Of a stretch of DNA of 64,000 nt, positions 63,844 to 64,000 are shown piece by piece (within the stretch, counting starts at the first letter, position 1; the number at the start of each line of letters is the position of its first letter). The stretch covers positions 1,364,001 through 1,428,000 of the forward strand of contig NZ_FMIA01000002.1 in NCBI RefSeq assembly GCF_900091615.1, in the 5' to 3' direction. A program made the translations under genes and the position numbers. The DNA is from Micromonospora yangpuensis (lineage in GTDB: Bacteria > Actinomycetota > Actinomycetes > Mycobacteriales > Micromonosporaceae). Under the pieces are notes generated by a model. It saw only the letters and a list, made by a program, of their open reading frames with translations, was not told the origin of the DNA and made no database searches.

Positions 63844-64000
63844 ATGCAGGGAGAGGGGCAGGCGATCGGCGGTCGTGCGATGGAGTCGATGGCCGGCCGG
63901 CTGCTGGTGGCGACCCCTGCGCTCAAGGATCCGAACTTCGACCGGACCGTGGTGATGCTGGTGGCGCACGAGCCGGGCGGGGCGCTCGGCGTGGTGCTCA
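63844..64000 (+). CDS. YqgE/AlgH family protein, partial (runs off window)
   Basis: The first ~52 codons of a YqgE/AlgH (DUF179) protein: after MQGEGQAIGGRAMESMAG comes RLLVATPALKDPNFDRTVVM then LVAHEPGGALGVVL, the family's conserved opening. In-frame starts at 63835, 63844, 63880 and 63889 are all possible; homologues usually begin close to ESMAGRLLVATP, so 63880 is also likely. The function of the family is not established. A TATGGT at 63694 may be a -10 element ~150 bp upstream. Confidence 0.85.
   Translation, partial: MQGEGQAIGGRAMESMAGRLLVATPALKDPNFDRTVVMLVAHEPGGALGVVL

Overview
The window is high-GC actinobacterial DNA, most likely from a Micromonosporaceae member such as Micromonospora (inference). 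The grounds are the very high G+C, many GTG starts, a whiB gene, MtrAB-LpqB, coenzyme F420 genes, a tmRNA whose tag ends in DFALAA, and a gene order that in large part mirrors the Mycobacterium tuberculosis segments Rv3235-Rv3275 and Rv3100c-Rv3105c (gene order recalled from knowledge, not searched).

Layout. 1-9.5 kb: 3' part of a UDP-glucose dehydrogenase gene, acyl-CoA dehydrogenase, a small membrane protein with a divergent thioesterase, acetoacetyl-CoA synthetase, a TIGR03089-type half-adenylation protein, a GT4 glycosyltransferase, mannose-1-phosphate guanylyltransferase and a Nudix hydrolase. 9.5-15.7 kb: F420 genes fbiA-fbiB (coupled to the Nudix gene) and fbiC around a membrane protein with coding repeats. 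15.9-18.0 kb: a DUF4331 three-gene set with a Tat-leader small protein. 18.1-19.8 kb: whiB, a degenerate mini-zincin and DUF3499.

19.8-33.5 kb is an accessory block sitting where the conserved whiB/DUF3499/manB neighbourhood is otherwise continuous. It holds an acetyltransferase, a membrane-anchored STAND-type NTPase, a YrhB / YwqJ-deaminase / SUKH-3 fusion, a YbaB plus WXG100-like pair, a 1445-residue polymorphic toxin and its overlapping candidate immunity gene, a TetR/SDR pair with two matching operators, and a signal-peptide protein. The toxin has an ESX/CpnT-type N-terminus, a papain-fold Tox-PL domain with a complete Cys-His-Asp set, and a further C-terminal RelA/SpoT-like domain in markedly lower-GC DNA. 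This block is the most novel part of the window.

33.5-46.7 kb returns to the conserved core: manB, Trm112, SIS protein, a CDF transporter, manA, ahcY, then mtrA-mtrB-lpqB-comF and hpf. 46.8-55.2 kb: two translationally coupled double-GNAT genes, secA, an Rv3235-like protein, a BldC-type HTH protein beside a 30-bp tandem array, a DUF6912 protein and a membrane protein. 55.4-64 kb: pruA, a PadR regulator, prfB, ftsE, ftsX, smpB, ssrA (tmRNA), a benzoylformate-decarboxylase-like enzyme and the start of a YqgE/AlgH gene.

How the genes fit together: manC, manB and manA supply mannose-6-P, mannose-1-P and GDP-mannose, and with ugd and the glycosyltransferase feed envelope glycan synthesis. FbiA, FbiB and FbiC make F420. 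MtrA/MtrB/LpqB, FtsE/FtsX, WhiB and SecA tie the region to growth, division and export. SmpB and tmRNA form the trans-translation pair, and RF2 and HPF act on the ribosome. Two ~52-bp intergenic elements, each preceded by about 80 bp of GC-rich tandem repeat, lie 50 kb apart.
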